64,000 bases of DNA from CBDDIP01 sp965229005 (GCA_965229005.1 CBDDIP010000002.1:1798001-1862000); one strand, 5' to 3'. Shown: positions 33,431 through 42,700, numbered from the stretch's first letter. The notes: generated from the letters alone by a model not told the origin. Translations and numbers: made by a program.

Positions 33431-33549
33431 GACCAAAAGAAGAGCACGAGAGCGTGATGAGGAAGCAAGACTTTGTGTCAACAGCCACAACGATGTTGCC
33501 GAGATGGTCGGGAGAACTCGGTCGTCGACCAACGTGGTTCACTGGCGGG

Positions 33550-33837
33550 ATGATCCGCTTCAGCGTCTTCTACCCGAACGGTGACGACGTCACCTTCGAC
33601 CACGACTACTACCGCGACGTCCACGTGCCGATGGCGCTGGGCATCTGGGGTCTGGACTCGGCGCAGATCGACGTCGGGGTCACTGGACCGTTCATCGCCG
33701 CCGTGCACTTCCTGTTCGACTCGATGGCCGACTTCACCTCCGCCCTGAGCCACGAGGACTCGGCCAAGCTCACCGCCGACGTGCCGAACTACACGAACTC
33801 GACGCCGGTGCGGCAGATCAGCCAGGTCGTGCCGTGA
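33550..33837 (+). CDS. EthD-family protein
   Basis: This 95-residue protein has the EthD/ferredoxin-like pattern MIRFSVFYPNGDDVTFDHDYYRDVHVPMA and ends near VPNYTNSTPVRQ. EthD proteins are small dimeric alpha-beta barrel proteins of unclear activity, sometimes linked to ether degradation or small-molecule binding. It overlaps the next gene by four bases, so they are translationally coupled. Confidence 0.88.
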   Translation: MIRFSVFYPNGDDVTFDHDYYRDVHVPMALGIWGLDSAQIDVGVTGPFIAAVHFLFDSMADFTSALSHEDSAKLTADVPNYTNSTPVRQISQVVP

Positions 33838-34493
33838 CCGGGGTCGTGCTGATCGAGGCGCAGACGCTCGGCGGGGCGTGGATGCGCATCGCCGACGAGA
33901 TCCTCACTCGAGGCGTGGCGGCGACGTACGACGCGCAGCCGATCCTCGAGTCGCGGTTGATGACCGTGACGATCGCCGAGCCGGACACCAACGACACGTT
34001 GATCGCCGAGCTCGGCGACCCGGCGTGGCTGGCGTGGATGCACGACAACTTCACCAAGCTCGACCGCGTGCGCGAGCTGGGCGACGCGGCCAGCTACGCC
34101 ACCCGCCTGCTGGACTACGAAGGCACGGGTCGGGATCAGGTGGCGTGGGTGATCGACCGGATGCGTGCGGACTCCACGGCGAGGTCGGCGACGATCACCA
34201 CGTTCCAGCCGCTCACCGATACGAGCTACATCCCGTGCGTCAGCCTGCTCGACTTCTGGTCGCCGTCGGCCGACGGCGCCGTCGACCTGGTGGTGTACGC
34301 GCACAGCCTCGACTTCGGCAAGAAGGCCTACGGCAACCTCGTCGAGCTGGCGGCGCTGCAGCAGCGGGTGGCCGGTGAGCTGGGTCGACCGATCGGCTCG
34401 TTGACCATCCACGTCAAGACCGCCCACATCTACGAGCCCGAGTACGCCCTCATGCGCGGCATCGTCGCCTCCGCCGGCGCCGAGCGGGCCTGA
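33834..34493 (+). CDS. Compact thymidylate synthase-like protein
   Basis: This 219-residue protein resembles the thymidylate synthase / dCMP hydroxymethylase fold in its second half. IPCVSLLDFW places a cysteine (Cys135) where ThyA has its nucleophile. HSLDFGKKAYGNLVELAALQ matches the RSADVFLGLPFN region, and TIHVKTAHIYEPEY matches the H-x-Y motif near the C-terminus. It is shorter than ThyA (about 264 residues), as are archaeal TS-like proteins. The GTG start overlaps the EthD stop. Whether it methylates dUMP, or a different pyrimidine, is unknown. Confidence 0.72.
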   Translation: MTGVVLIEAQTLGGAWMRIADEILTRGVAATYDAQPILESRLMTVTIAEPDTNDTLIAELGDPAWLAWMHDNFTKLDRVRELGDAASYATRLLDYEGTGRDQVAWVIDRMRADSTARSATITTFQPLTDTSYIPCVSLLDFWSPSADGAVDLVVYAHSLDFGKKAYGNLVELAALQQRVAGELGRPIGSLTIHVKTAHIYEPEYALMRGIVASAGAERA

Positions 34494-34496
34494 CCC

Positions 34497-34982
34497 TCAG
34501 CGGCCGCGGGTGCCGTCGATGGTCTCGCGGATGATGTCGGCGTGGCCGGCGTGGCGGGCGGTCTCCTCGATCAGGTGGACGACCACCCAGCGCACGTTCT
34601 CGCTGACCAGGTCGGCGCGAGCGCAGGGGCCATCGAGATCGATGCCGGCCAGGATGTCATCGGCCACGGTGATCTCGGCCCGGTAGTCGGCGACGACGGA
34701 TTCGATCGTGTCGTCATCGTCGAGCATGAACGTGGTGTCGACGCCGTCGGGTGCCGGCACACGCACCTCCGGCCACTCGCCTGGGAAGGTGCGGCCGGCG
34801 ACCATCACCTGGAACCAACGGCGCTCCCAGACGGCGGAGTGCTTGACCAGGCTGAGAAGGGAGAGCTCGCTGACGGTCGGCGTCGAGCGCGCCTGCGCCT
34901 CGGTGAGGCCGTCGAGCCGACTGATCAGTGCCTCGCGCTGGTAGCCGAGGAACTCGAGGAGCGTCGCCCGTTCGTCCGACAT
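34497..34982 (-). CDS. DinB / DUF664-family protein
   Basis: This 161-residue four-helix protein has the DinB-like metal ligands: a histidine in LLSLVKHSAVWERRW near residue 48 and HLIEETARHAGHADIIRE near residue 138. DUF664 proteins are putative thiol-dependent transferases of the mycothiol/bacillithiol S-transferase type. It converges on the TS-like gene, with 3 bases between them. Confidence 0.9.
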   Translation of the reverse strand: MSDERATLLEFLGYQREALISRLDGLTEAQARSTPTVSELSLLSLVKHSAVWERRWFQVMVAGRTFPGEWPEVRVPAPDGVDTTFMLDDDDTIESVVADYRAEITVADDILAGIDLDGPCARADLVSENVRWVVVHLIEETARHAGHADIIRETIDGTRGR

Positions 34983-35001
34983 CGCCGGGCAACGTACCTG
35001 G

Positions 35002-35412
35002 TCAGTCGGGCAGGTCGACGGCGGGGTAGTCCTCCACGTACTGCTCGCCGGTGGCCGAGCAGTACGTGCAGGTGCGGGCGGTGAGGTCGACGTCGTAGGT
35101 CACCACGCCGGCTCGCCACGCGGCGGCCATGAACTCGGGGTAGGTGGACTTGCCCGCTTGGTCGGCGCGCAGCGCAATGACGAGCGCGTCGGCATCGAAC
35201 GCGGCCACGTCGACCAAGCCGTCGACCTGCGGCGGGCCCTGCTGCAGCACGTTGCCGGTTGGCATCACGTAGACGGTGGCCATCGACGGCACCATGCAGT
35301 GGATGGTGGTCACGCCGGCGGAGCGCAGCGCTTCCGCGAGGTAGGGGAAGCCGCCGACCTTCGGGCGGGTGCGCATGCCGCGCTCGAGCGCAGCCTCAAG
35401 AGTTGACAACAT
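35002..35412 (-). CDS. DUF1398-family protein
   Basis: This 136-residue protein ends with VTYDVDLTARTCTYCSATGEQYVEDYPAV, in the style of DUF1398 proteins (VTYxVDxxxRTVxYYGxxGExYVExYP). The function is unknown. It is divergent from the MarR gene, and its own start codon lies inside the predicted MarR operator, so it is probably the main target of that regulator. Confidence 0.85.
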   Translation of the reverse strand: MLSTLEAALERGMRTRPKVGGFPYLAEALRSAGVTTIHCMVPSMATVYVMPTGNVLQQGPPQVDGLVDVAAFDADALVIALRADQAGKSTYPEFMAAAWRAGVVTYDVDLTARTCTYCSATGEQYVEDYPAVDLPD

Positions 35413-35448
35413 GCTGTCAATCTATCGAAGCTGGTAACATGTTGTCAA
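35403..35448. promoter_or_regulatory. Paired MarR-type operator between divergent genes
   Basis: TTGACAACATG (35403-35413) and its exact complement CATGTTGTCAA (35438-35448) frame the 26-bp gap. Each also belongs to its own half-palindrome, e.g. TTGACA-ACATGC-TGTCAA at 35403-35420. The sites cover the start codons of both the DUF1398 and the MarR gene, so bound repressor would block both. Confidence 0.75.
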
Positions 35449-35879
35449 TGTCGATCGAACCCGAGAAGGCGCTGGAGCTGTTGGTGGCCGACGTCTACGA
35501 GCTGGCTGGCGCGCTGCGTCGCCACGGCGAGGAGCTGGCCGCGCGGGTGGGGCAGACGCAGGCGCGGTGGCAGTTGTTGAGCGTGGTGTCGGAGGGGCGC
35601 TGGACTGCGGCGACAGCGGCACGGCGGCTGGGCATCTCCCGCCAGGCGGTGCAGCGCGTCGCCGACGACCTGGCCGCCGAGGGGCACGTCCGGTTCGTCG
35701 ACAACCCGGAGCACAAGCGCAGCCCGATCATCGAGATCAGCCCGTCGGGTCGTGCCGACCTGAAGGCGATCACGGCAACCAGTCGCCGGTGGCGATCGAA
35801 GGCGGCCGATGGGCTGTCGGCCACCGAGATCGAGCGAGCGCGCCGGCTCCTCCGCTCGGTCCTCGCCAGGCTCGACTGA
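35439..35879 (+). CDS. MarR-family transcriptional regulator
   Basis: This 146-residue winged-helix protein has ARWQLLSVVSEGRWTAATAARRLGISRQAVQRVADDL, a wing VRFVDNPEHKRSPIIEIS, and a C-terminal dimerisation helix. It probably autoregulates and controls the divergent DUF1398 gene through the operator pair over both starts. The start is ATG at 35439 or, less likely, 35448; neither has a strong ribosome-binding site, which suits a leaderless message. Confidence 0.92.
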   Translation: MLSMSIEPEKALELLVADVYELAGALRRHGEELAARVGQTQARWQLLSVVSEGRWTAATAARRLGISRQAVQRVADDLAAEGHVRFVDNPEHKRSPIIEISPSGRADLKAITATSRRWRSKAADGLSATEIERARRLLRSVLARLD

Positions 35880-35880
35880 C

Positions 35881-35941
35881 GCAACAAAAGGTTGCGCATC
35901 TGAGGAAGACGGCGTATGGTCATGTGCAACCAAACGTTGCA
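35881..35941 (+). promoter_or_regulatory. Promoter with two ArsR-type operators
   Basis: Palindromes GCAAC-AAAAG-GTTGC (35881-35895) and TGCAAC-CAAAC-GTTGCA (35925-35941) lie 45 bp apart, centre to centre. A promoter fits between them: -35 TTGCGC (35892) and -10 TATGGT (35915) with a 17-bp spacer. Operator 1 touches the -35 box and operator 2 covers the start region. The ArsR protein encoded downstream is the likely ligand. Confidence 0.7.
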
Positions 35942-35971
35942 GATGCCGCTGCACGGGAACGGAGTGCGGTC

Positions 35972-36418
35972 ATGGAGTTCGGAACGATCGAGCGAGAGAT
36001 CTACGTGGAGGCGTCACCGGATGTCGTCTTCGAGGTGGTCAGCAGTCCGGAGCACCTCCAGTCGTGGTGGCCCGACGAGGCCCACTACGACGCCACGCCC
36101 GGCGACAACGGCACGATCGTGTTCGGCACCGACGAGGACAAGACCACCGTGGCCTTCACCGTCGTCGACGCCACGCCGCCGAGCTCGTTCTCGTTCCGTT
36201 GGACCCACCCGCAGGGCGAGCCGGCGCGCGAGGGCAACTCGCTGCTGGTGACGTTCGATCTCCAGCCGAAGGGCGCTGGCACGTTGCTGAGGATGACCGA
36301 GCGCGGGTTCCGCGAGATGGGCTGGGAGGTCGCGTTGCTCGAGCAGCAGTTCCACGACCACGAGACCGGCTGGGACTACTACCTGCCGCGCATCGCCCCG
36401 TACGTGGCCACGCTGTGA
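35972..36418 (+). CDS. SRPBCC / AHSA1-family protein 1
   Basis: This 148-residue START-like protein has the AHSA1 pattern EASPDVVFEVVSSPEHLQSWWPD near the N-terminus and a C-terminal helix (QQFHDHETGWDYYLPRI). Such proteins bind hydrophobic ligands in a deep cavity. It leads a three-gene unit with the ArsR regulator and a second SRPBCC protein; the ArsR start overlaps its stop by four bases. Confidence 0.9.
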   Translation: MEFGTIEREIYVEASPDVVFEVVSSPEHLQSWWPDEAHYDATPGDNGTIVFGTDEDKTTVAFTVVDATPPSSFSFRWTHPQGEPAREGNSLLVTFDLQPKGAGTLLRMTERGFREMGWEVALLEQQFHDHETGWDYYLPRIAPYVATL

Positions 36419-36759
36419 GCGCGGCGACGACGGTCGACGACGACCTGTGGTCCGCCGTCGGCGACCCGACGCGGCGGCGCATCCTCGACCTGCTGCTGGC
36501 CGATGGCGGTGGCACGGCGACGTCGCTCAGCGAGCAGCTGCCCGTCACCAGGCAAGCGGTGGCCAAGCACCTCGCCGTGCTCGACCGCGTGACGCTCGTG
36601 CGGGCATCGGCAGAGGGTCGCGAGAAGCGCTACCGGGTGGACGACGCCCAGCTCGCCCGAGCAGTGGCCCAGCTGGCGAGCGTCGGCAGCGCGTGGGACG
36701 CCCGCCTGCAGCGGATCAAGAAGATCGCCGAATCGATCGAGCGCAGCCGCAAGGGCTGA
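36415..36759 (+). CDS. ArsR-family transcriptional repressor
   Basis: This 114-residue winged-helix protein has DPTRRRILDLLLADGG, the recognition helix region SEQLPVTRQAVAKHLAVLDR and the wing EGREKRYRV. No metal-binding cysteine motif is seen, so it belongs to the class often paired with SRPBCC proteins rather than metal sensors. GTG start at 36415 overlaps the upstream stop. It likely represses its own operon through the two GCAAC/GTTGC operators. Confidence 0.92.
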   Translation: MSAATTVDDDLWSAVGDPTRRRILDLLLADGGGTATSLSEQLPVTRQAVAKHLAVLDRVTLVRASAEGREKRYRVDDAQLARAVAQLASVGSAWDARLQRIKKIAESIERSRKG

Positions 36760-36789
36760 CGCGAACCAACAACAGAGAAGGAGCAAGCG

Positions 36790-37233
36790 ATGGTGGACAT
36801 CCTGCATCGCGTCGGAGTTGCGACCCCGACGACGGAGAAGGTGTACGAAGCGCTGACGACCGTCGACGGTCTGGCCGGGTGGTGGACCGACGACACCACC
36901 GGCAGCGCGGACGTGGGTGGCGTGATCGCCTTCCGCTTCCCGCCCGGCGGGTTCGACATGGAAGTGGTCGAGCAGCGGCCAGGGGAGCGGGTGGTGTGGA
37001 AGGTGGTCGACGGCCCCGAGGAGTGGGTTGGCACGACGATCGACTGGCAGCTGCGCCAGGACGACGACCTGACCATCGTGTTGTTCAAGCACGAAGGCTG
37101 GAAGGAGCCAGTGGAGTTCATGCACCACTGCAGCACCAAGTGGGCCACCTACCTGATGAGCCTCAAGCAGCTCGTCGAGACCGGCACCGGCGCCCCCTCC
37201 CCACGCGACGTGAGGATCGCCTTCCCCGACTGA
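36790..37233 (+). CDS. SRPBCC-family protein 2
   Basis: This 147-residue START-like protein has TPTTEKVYEALTTVDGLAGWWT near residue 12 and a mostly beta core. It is a divergent paralog of the first SRPBCC protein. AAGGAG lies 7 bases before the ATG. The arrangement SRPBCC-ArsR-SRPBCC suggests one regulated small-molecule response unit. Confidence 0.9.
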   Translation: MVDILHRVGVATPTTEKVYEALTTVDGLAGWWTDDTTGSADVGGVIAFRFPPGGFDMEVVEQRPGERVVWKVVDGPEEWVGTTIDWQLRQDDDLTIVLFKHEGWKEPVEFMHHCSTKWATYLMSLKQLVETGTGAPSPRDVRIAFPD

Positions 37234-37245
37234 AGCTGTGTTCAT

Positions 37246-37286
37246 CCGAGTACCGAACGCGCGGTAGGCGCGCGTTCGGTACTCGG
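37246..37286. repeat. CCGAGTACCG stem-loop, copy 3
   Basis: CCGAGTACCGAACGCGCG pairs with CGCGCGTTCGGTACTCGG, an almost perfect stem. It matches the two copies at 3.6 kb and sits between the convergent SRPBCC and carboxymuconolactone-decarboxylase genes, where it may act as a bidirectional terminator. Confidence 0.85.
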
Positions 37287-37361
37287 GCGGCCTCGCACTC
37301 GGGGTTCTTGTCGACGATTCTCTACGTGGGACGTGGAAATTCCGCGACAAGAACCGGGCAA

Positions 37362-37775
37362 TCAGCCCGCGGGCGCGGCAGCAGCCGCGTCGAGCTCGGC
37401 GAAGAGCTCCTTGCAGACGTCCAGCGCGCTCAGGCCCGTCGGGAAGCCGGCGTAGGCGATCATGTGGACGAAGACCTCCATGATCTCGCGGCGCTCGAGG
37501 CCTTGCTGCAGGGCGTTGCGGATGTGGGTCTTCAGGTAGGCGGGCCTCGACTGGGTGGCGATGGTGACCAGCGTGACGATGCGCCGGGTGCGCTTGTCCA
37601 GGCCATCGCGCGACCAGACGTCGCCGAAGCAGAACTCGTTGAGCATGCGCTCCACCTCGGGCCCGACCACGGGGTCGAGGTCGCGGTAGCGGGCCAGGGC
37701 GTCGGGGTCGTTGCCCATCTCGCGCAGGGTGTCGCGGCCACGCTCGGCCCGGTCGGAGAACGTCGGTTCGGTCAT
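37362..37775 (-). CDS. Carboxymuconolactone decarboxylase-family protein (PcaC-like)
   Basis: This 137-residue protein resembles gamma-carboxymuconolactone decarboxylase: LNEFCFGDVWSRDGLDKRTRRIVTL near residue 46, then LKTHIRNALQQGLERREIMEVFVHMIAYAGFP. It lacks a CxxC pair, so a peroxidase-reductase role like AhpD is unlikely. A true PcaC role would need other protocatechuate genes, which are not in the window. It is divergent from hupE. Confidence 0.9.
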   Translation of the reverse strand: MTEPTFSDRAERGRDTLREMGNDPDALARYRDLDPVVGPEVERMLNEFCFGDVWSRDGLDKRTRRIVTLVTIATQSRPAYLKTHIRNALQQGLERREIMEVFVHMIAYAGFPTGLSALDVCKELFAELDAAAAAPAG

Positions 37776-37825
37776 GCCGGAACGGTACGCGCCGCGGCTG
37801 TTGACTCCCCGGCTAAGTTCGGCCG

Positions 37826-38425
37826 ATGACTGATGACAGGACCGGGTGGCGCAATTCCATGTTGGCGACGATCGGGGCCATCGCGGCCGCGACGATGAGT
37901 GCGACGCCGGTGTTTGCTCACACCGGGCACGGCACCGCAGGGTTGTGGGACGGCCTCGGCCACCCGCTGCTCGGCGTGGACCACGTGCTCGCCATGGTCA
38001 CCGTCGGCATCCTCGCGATGGCGATCGCCCGGCCGCTCGCCGCGCCGGCAGCGTTCGTCGGCACGATGGTCGTCGGCGGCGCGCTGGGGATCGCCGGGAT
38101 GCCGCTGCCCGGCGGTGAGGCGGCCATCGCGATCTCCGTCGCTGCGCTCGGTGCAGCGCTGATCCTCGGCAGGTCGATGCGCACGGAGCGTGCGCTCGCG
38201 CTGATCGGCGTGGCGGGGTTCGTGCACGGTCATGCGCACGGCGCCGAAGCGCCGACGGCTGCGCACCCGTTGGTCTACGTCGCCGGGTTCGTGGTCGCCA
38301 CGGCGGCGCTGCACCTGGCAGGTGTGGGCGTGGGTGTCGCAGTCCGTCGCCATCGGGCTACGGCTGCCACGGTCGGCGCGGTGGTGGTCGGTGCCGGTGC
38401 GGGGCTGTTGGCCGGCCTCATCTAG
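37826..38425 (+). CDS. HupE/UreJ-family membrane protein
   Basis: This 199-residue protein has a signal-like first segment and five or six further spans. The HupE signatures are AHTGHG near residue 31, LGHPLLGVDHVLAMVTVGILA near residue 46 and GFVHGHAHGAE near residue 133. HupE/UreJ proteins are nickel or cobalt permeases. No hydrogenase or urease genes accompany it, so the metal and purpose are open. Confidence 0.9.
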   Translation: MTDDRTGWRNSMLATIGAIAAATMSATPVFAHTGHGTAGLWDGLGHPLLGVDHVLAMVTVGILAMAIARPLAAPAAFVGTMVVGGALGIAGMPLPGGEAAIAISVAALGAALILGRSMRTERALALIGVAGFVHGHAHGAEAPTAAHPLVYVAGFVVATAALHLAGVGVGVAVRRHRATAATVGAVVVGAGAGLLAGLI

Positions 38426-38488
38426 CTCGGTTCGGCTGTGACACCCCTCGGGTACTGTCCAAAGCAGACGAGAGATATGGAGCCCGTG

Positions 38489-39043
38489 ATGACCACGCTG
38501 CAGAACCGCCCCAACACCGCCCTGGTGGTGATCGATGTCCAGAACGGCGTCGTCGCCGGCAACTACAACCGCGATGGCGTGGTGGCCAACATCGCCTCGC
38601 TGGTCGACAAGGCCCGCGCCGAGAACGTGCCCGTCGTGTGGGTGCAGCACTCCGACGAGAACACGCCGGAGGGCAGCGAGGGCTGGCAGTACGTGCCGGA
38701 GCTGAAGCTGGCCGAGACCGACCCGCTGATCCACAAGCACTACGGCGATTCGTTCGAGGCGACGAACCTCGAGGAGGAGCTGAGCCGCCTCGGCGTCGGG
38801 CGCTTGATCGTCACTGGCGCGCAGACCGATGCCTGCATCCGCTCGACCATCCACGGCGCGTTCACACGCGGGTACGACACGATCCTGGTCGGCGATGCGC
38901 ACACGACGGAAGACCTGTCGGAGTGGGGCGCCCCCTCGCCCGACAAGGTGATCGACCACACCAACCTCTACTGGGGCTTCCAGGACGCGCCGGGCAAGAC
39001 CGCCGGTGTGGTGAAGACCGCTGACGTGAACTTCGCCGAGTAG
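38489..39043 (+). CDS. Isochorismatase-family cysteine hydrolase
   Basis: This 184-residue protein has the catalytic aspartate in LVVIDVQNGVV, the cis-peptide and nucleophile region TGAQTDACIRSTIHGAFTRGYD, and the closing DHTNLYWGF. The family includes nicotinamidase, N-carbamoylsarcosine amidase and isochorismatase; the substrate is not clear. I chose the ATG at 38489, preceded by GGAG at 6 bases, over the ATG at 38477. Confidence 0.92.
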   Translation: MTTLQNRPNTALVVIDVQNGVVAGNYNRDGVVANIASLVDKARAENVPVVWVQHSDENTPEGSEGWQYVPELKLAETDPLIHKHYGDSFEATNLEEELSRLGVGRLIVTGAQTDACIRSTIHGAFTRGYDTILVGDAHTTEDLSEWGAPSPDKVIDHTNLYWGFQDAPGKTAGVVKTADVNFAE

Positions 39044-39087
39044 CCCGCTCGCTGCTGCCGGCTGGGAGCGACGCGTATCGTGCGGGG

Positions 39088-39609
39088 ATGACGGGACATC
39101 GGTACGACGCGTTCATTCTCTCCGCTGCAGTCGACGAGCCGTTGGCGGCGACACTGCAGACGACGATCGAGTCGCTGACTCGCAAGTCGTTCGGGCGGCG
39201 AGGGCTGTCCGTGTTCCGGGACCGGACGAACCTGAAGCCCAGTGCCTCGATCGCCGATCAACTCGCCACAGCGCTCGCTCAGTCCGAGTGGCTGATCGTG
39301 CTGGTGTCCGCGGCGTCGACCAGGTCGCCGTCCGTGGCGGAGCAGATCGGCACGTGGATGTCGTCGAGGCCTGACGCGGCCGACCACGTCCTGCTGGTCC
39401 GCTGCGACGAAACCGTCGACCTGAGCTGGGGGGCGGACGGGCGGCCAGTCGCGCCGGACACGTTCCCGGCGCCCTTGGCAGCGCTTGCGGAGCCGATGTT
39501 CGTCGAATGCGCGCAGCGCAGCGAGGAGCTGGACCGACAAGCGGCGATCCGCCTCGTGGCGGCGATCCGCGGGCTCGACCCGGAGGACGTTCCAGCCGGG
39601 GTGCGATAG
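39088..39609 (+). CDS. Stand-alone TIR-domain protein
   Basis: This 173-residue protein is a TIR domain: YDAFILSAAVDEPLAATLQ (strand A/box 1), LSVFRDRTNLKPSASIADQLATAL, EWLIVLVSAASTRSPSVAEQIGTW, and a C-terminal helix. Bacterial TIR domains can cleave NAD+ or make signalling nucleotides. The usual catalytic Glu (as in W/VxxxE) falls on a Gln by my hand alignment, with a Glu one residue earlier, so activity is uncertain. It lies 162 bp upstream of the hybrid kinase on the same strand. Confidence 0.85.
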   Translation: MTGHRYDAFILSAAVDEPLAATLQTTIESLTRKSFGRRGLSVFRDRTNLKPSASIADQLATALAQSEWLIVLVSAASTRSPSVAEQIGTWMSSRPDAADHVLLVRCDETVDLSWGADGRPVAPDTFPAPLAALAEPMFVECAQRSEELDRQAAIRLVAAIRGLDPEDVPAGVR

Positions 39610-39771
39610 GCGGGCTACGGACGAGAACCTGGAGTCGATCAACGAGGCGGAGCTGAGCAGCCCTGCCTTTGCGATGCGAGCGGCGACGTAGTTGCCGTGC
39701 CGCGGTTCACAGATCGCCCCACGACAAGGTGATCTACAGTTCGCCGGGTTCGACGGGACGAGGGGGTTGAC

Positions 39772-42700
39772 GTGGGGCAGGACGGAGACGCATCGGCCAC
39801 CGCTCACGCGCTCCAGTCCGCCACGAGCGAGGTGCAGCGACTGAGCGTCGCCAACGCGCGGCTGGTCCACGACCTCAACGAGTCGCTGGCTCGCCAGCAG
39901 GCAATGACCGATCTGCTCGATGCGGTCAGCACCGCACGCACCGACCTGCAGCACGTGTTCGAGGTGCTCGCCACGCGCGCCAACGAGCTGTGCGGCGGCA
40001 CGGGTGCCGGGGTGATGATCCGCCGGGGCGATGAGCTGATCGCCATGGCCGCCTCGGGAGCGATGGCCGGTGCGGCCGACCAGCAGATGACGTGGCCGAT
40101 CGACGACTCCTCGATGGTGGGCGAATCGGCTCGCACGCGACAGCTGCTGCACGTCCGCAACTGGGACGACGAGCCGGCCGACCGCTTCCCGGACTCGGGG
40201 AGCCGGCGAGCGAACCGCAAGAGCGGGCTGACCATCCCGATGGTGCGCAACGACGACGTCGTCGGTGTGGTCGGCTTCAGCCGCGCCGAGCCGGGCGGCT
40301 ACTCCGATGCGGAGATCGCGCTGCTGCAGACGTTCGTCGACCAGGCGGCGATCGCCGTCGACAATGCCCGGCTGCTGCAGGAGATCGAGGCGCGCAACAG
40401 TGAGCTCAGCGAGTCGCTGGCTCGGCAGGAGGCGTTGACCGACGTGCTCGATGCGGTCAGCACTGCCCGCTACGACCTGCAGCCGGTGTTCGACACGGTG
40501 CAGCAACACGCCGTTCGGCTCTGTGGCGGCACGAGCGCGGTCTTCGTGCGTGAGGGCGATCGGTTGAGCGTTCGGGCCCGCGGCGACTCGCCGGTCATGC
40601 CGAGCTATCCGAGCGACGTCGACCTCCGCATCGACGACGCCGGCGTTCCGTCGTTCGGCATGGCTTCGGCGACACCGCTCGGCGAGGCGGCGCGCACGAA
40701 GCGACTGGTGCACGTCGTCGATTGGGAGGCGGTGCCGGAGGACCGCTGGCCGGAGTCGCAGATGCGCCAGCTCGGATGGCGCACCCACCTCGCCGCGCCG
40801 ATGCTGCGCAACGACGAGGTCGTCGGCGTGGTCGTCTTCAACCGGGCGGAGCCGGGCGGGTTCTCCGACGCGGAGGTCGCGCTGCTGCAGTCGTTCGCCA
40901 ACCAGGCGGCGATCGCGGTGGACAACGGGCGGCTGCTACAGGAGATCGAGACTCGCAACCGCGAGCTGGGTGAGTCGCTGGAGCTGCAGACGGCGACGAG
41001 CAAGGTGCTGCAGCTGATCAGCGACAACCCCGGCGATCTCGATTCGGTGTTCGATGGCATCGTCGCCGAGGCGGCGCGGCTGTGCGATGCCGACAACGCG
41101 ATCGTGCTGCGGGTGGAGGGCGACGAGCTGGTGATGGCGACGGTCAGCGACCAGTCGAGCGTTCCCGACCTCGGCCGCCGCTTCCCGTTCGTGCTCCCGT
41201 TCGAGGGCGCGCGTGCACACCTCTTCGACGATGCCGCGCCGTACTGGCCGGCCGCCGACGGGCAGCGTCAGGTCCACAGCCTGAACACCGCGCCGCTGAT
41301 GGTGGACGGCGAGCTCTACGGCGTGCTGGGGGCCGCGAGGTACGAGGTCCGTCCGTTCACTGGTCGGCAGGGACGTATCGCGGTGACGTTCGGCGAGCAA
41401 GCGTCGATCGCGATCGCCAATGCGCGGCTGTTTAACGATCTCGACGACTCGCTGGAGCTGCAGACCGCGACCAGCAAGGTGCTGCAGCTGATCAGCGACA
41501 ACCCGGGCGATGTCGATGCGGTCTTCGCCGGTGTCGTCGCTCACGCGGCACGGCTGTGCGACGCCGACGTCGCCTCGATCTCGCGTCACGAGGGCGACGA
41601 CGGAGTGCTCGTCGCCGTCAGCGACAACGCCAACGCCGGCGATCTCGGTTACCGGTACCCACTCGGGCCAGTGCAGAACCGGGGTCGGGTGGCCCGCACC
41701 GACGACATCTCCTCGTTCATCCGCGTCGGCCCGGGCAGCAACCAGATCTACAGCTGCGTCACCGCGCCGATGTTCGTCGACGATCGCGTGTACGGCCACC
41801 TCACCCTGAGCCGGTGGGAGATCCGGCCGTTCGACGAGCGCCACGAGCACATCGCCCAGGTGTTCGCCGAGCAGGTGGCGATCGCCATCAGCAACAGCAA
41901 CCTGTTCCGGCAGCTCGAGGAGCAGACGCGCATCGCCGAGGAGGCGAACGCGGCGAAAGGGTCGTTCCTGGCGACGATGAGCCACGAGATCCGCACGCCG
42001 ATGAACGCGGTGATCGGGATGAGCGGGCTGCTGCTGGACACCGACCTGTCGGGGCGCCAGCGCGAGTTCGCCGAGATCATCCGCTCCAGCGGCGAGTCGC
42101 TGCTGGGGATCATCAACGACATCCTCGACTTCTCCAAGATCGACGCCGGCCGGCTCGAGCTGGAGACGCATCCGTTCGACCTGCGGGCGTGCATCGAGTC
42201 GGCGTTCGATCTCGTCACCGAGCCGGCGGCGCGCAAGGGGATCGAGCTCGCCTTCCTGATCGATCCCGCGCTGCCGGCCGGGTTGGACGGCGACGTGACG
42301 CGGTTCCGCCAGGTGTTGGTGAACCTGCTCGGCAACGCGGTGAAGTTCACGGAGGTCGGCGAGGTGGTGCTGACCGCGTCGGCTGGCGAGTCGCCGGACG
42401 AGGTGCACGTGACGGTGCGCGACACCGGCATCGGCATCCCGGCCGACCGCGCGCATCGGCTGTTCGAGGAGTTCAGCCAGATCGACTCGTCGACCACTCG
42501 CAAGTACGGCGGCACCGGCCTTGGGCTGGCGGTCAGCAAACGGCTGGCCGAGCTGATGGGCGGCACGATGTGGGTGGAGAGCGTGGAGAGCGTGGAGGGC
42601 GAGGGCTCGACGTTCCACGTCACGATCACGGCTCAGCCTGCGGACGTACCGGCGCGTGCCGCTGCGGCCGGTGTGCCGAGCGACCTGGCCGGCAAGCGCG

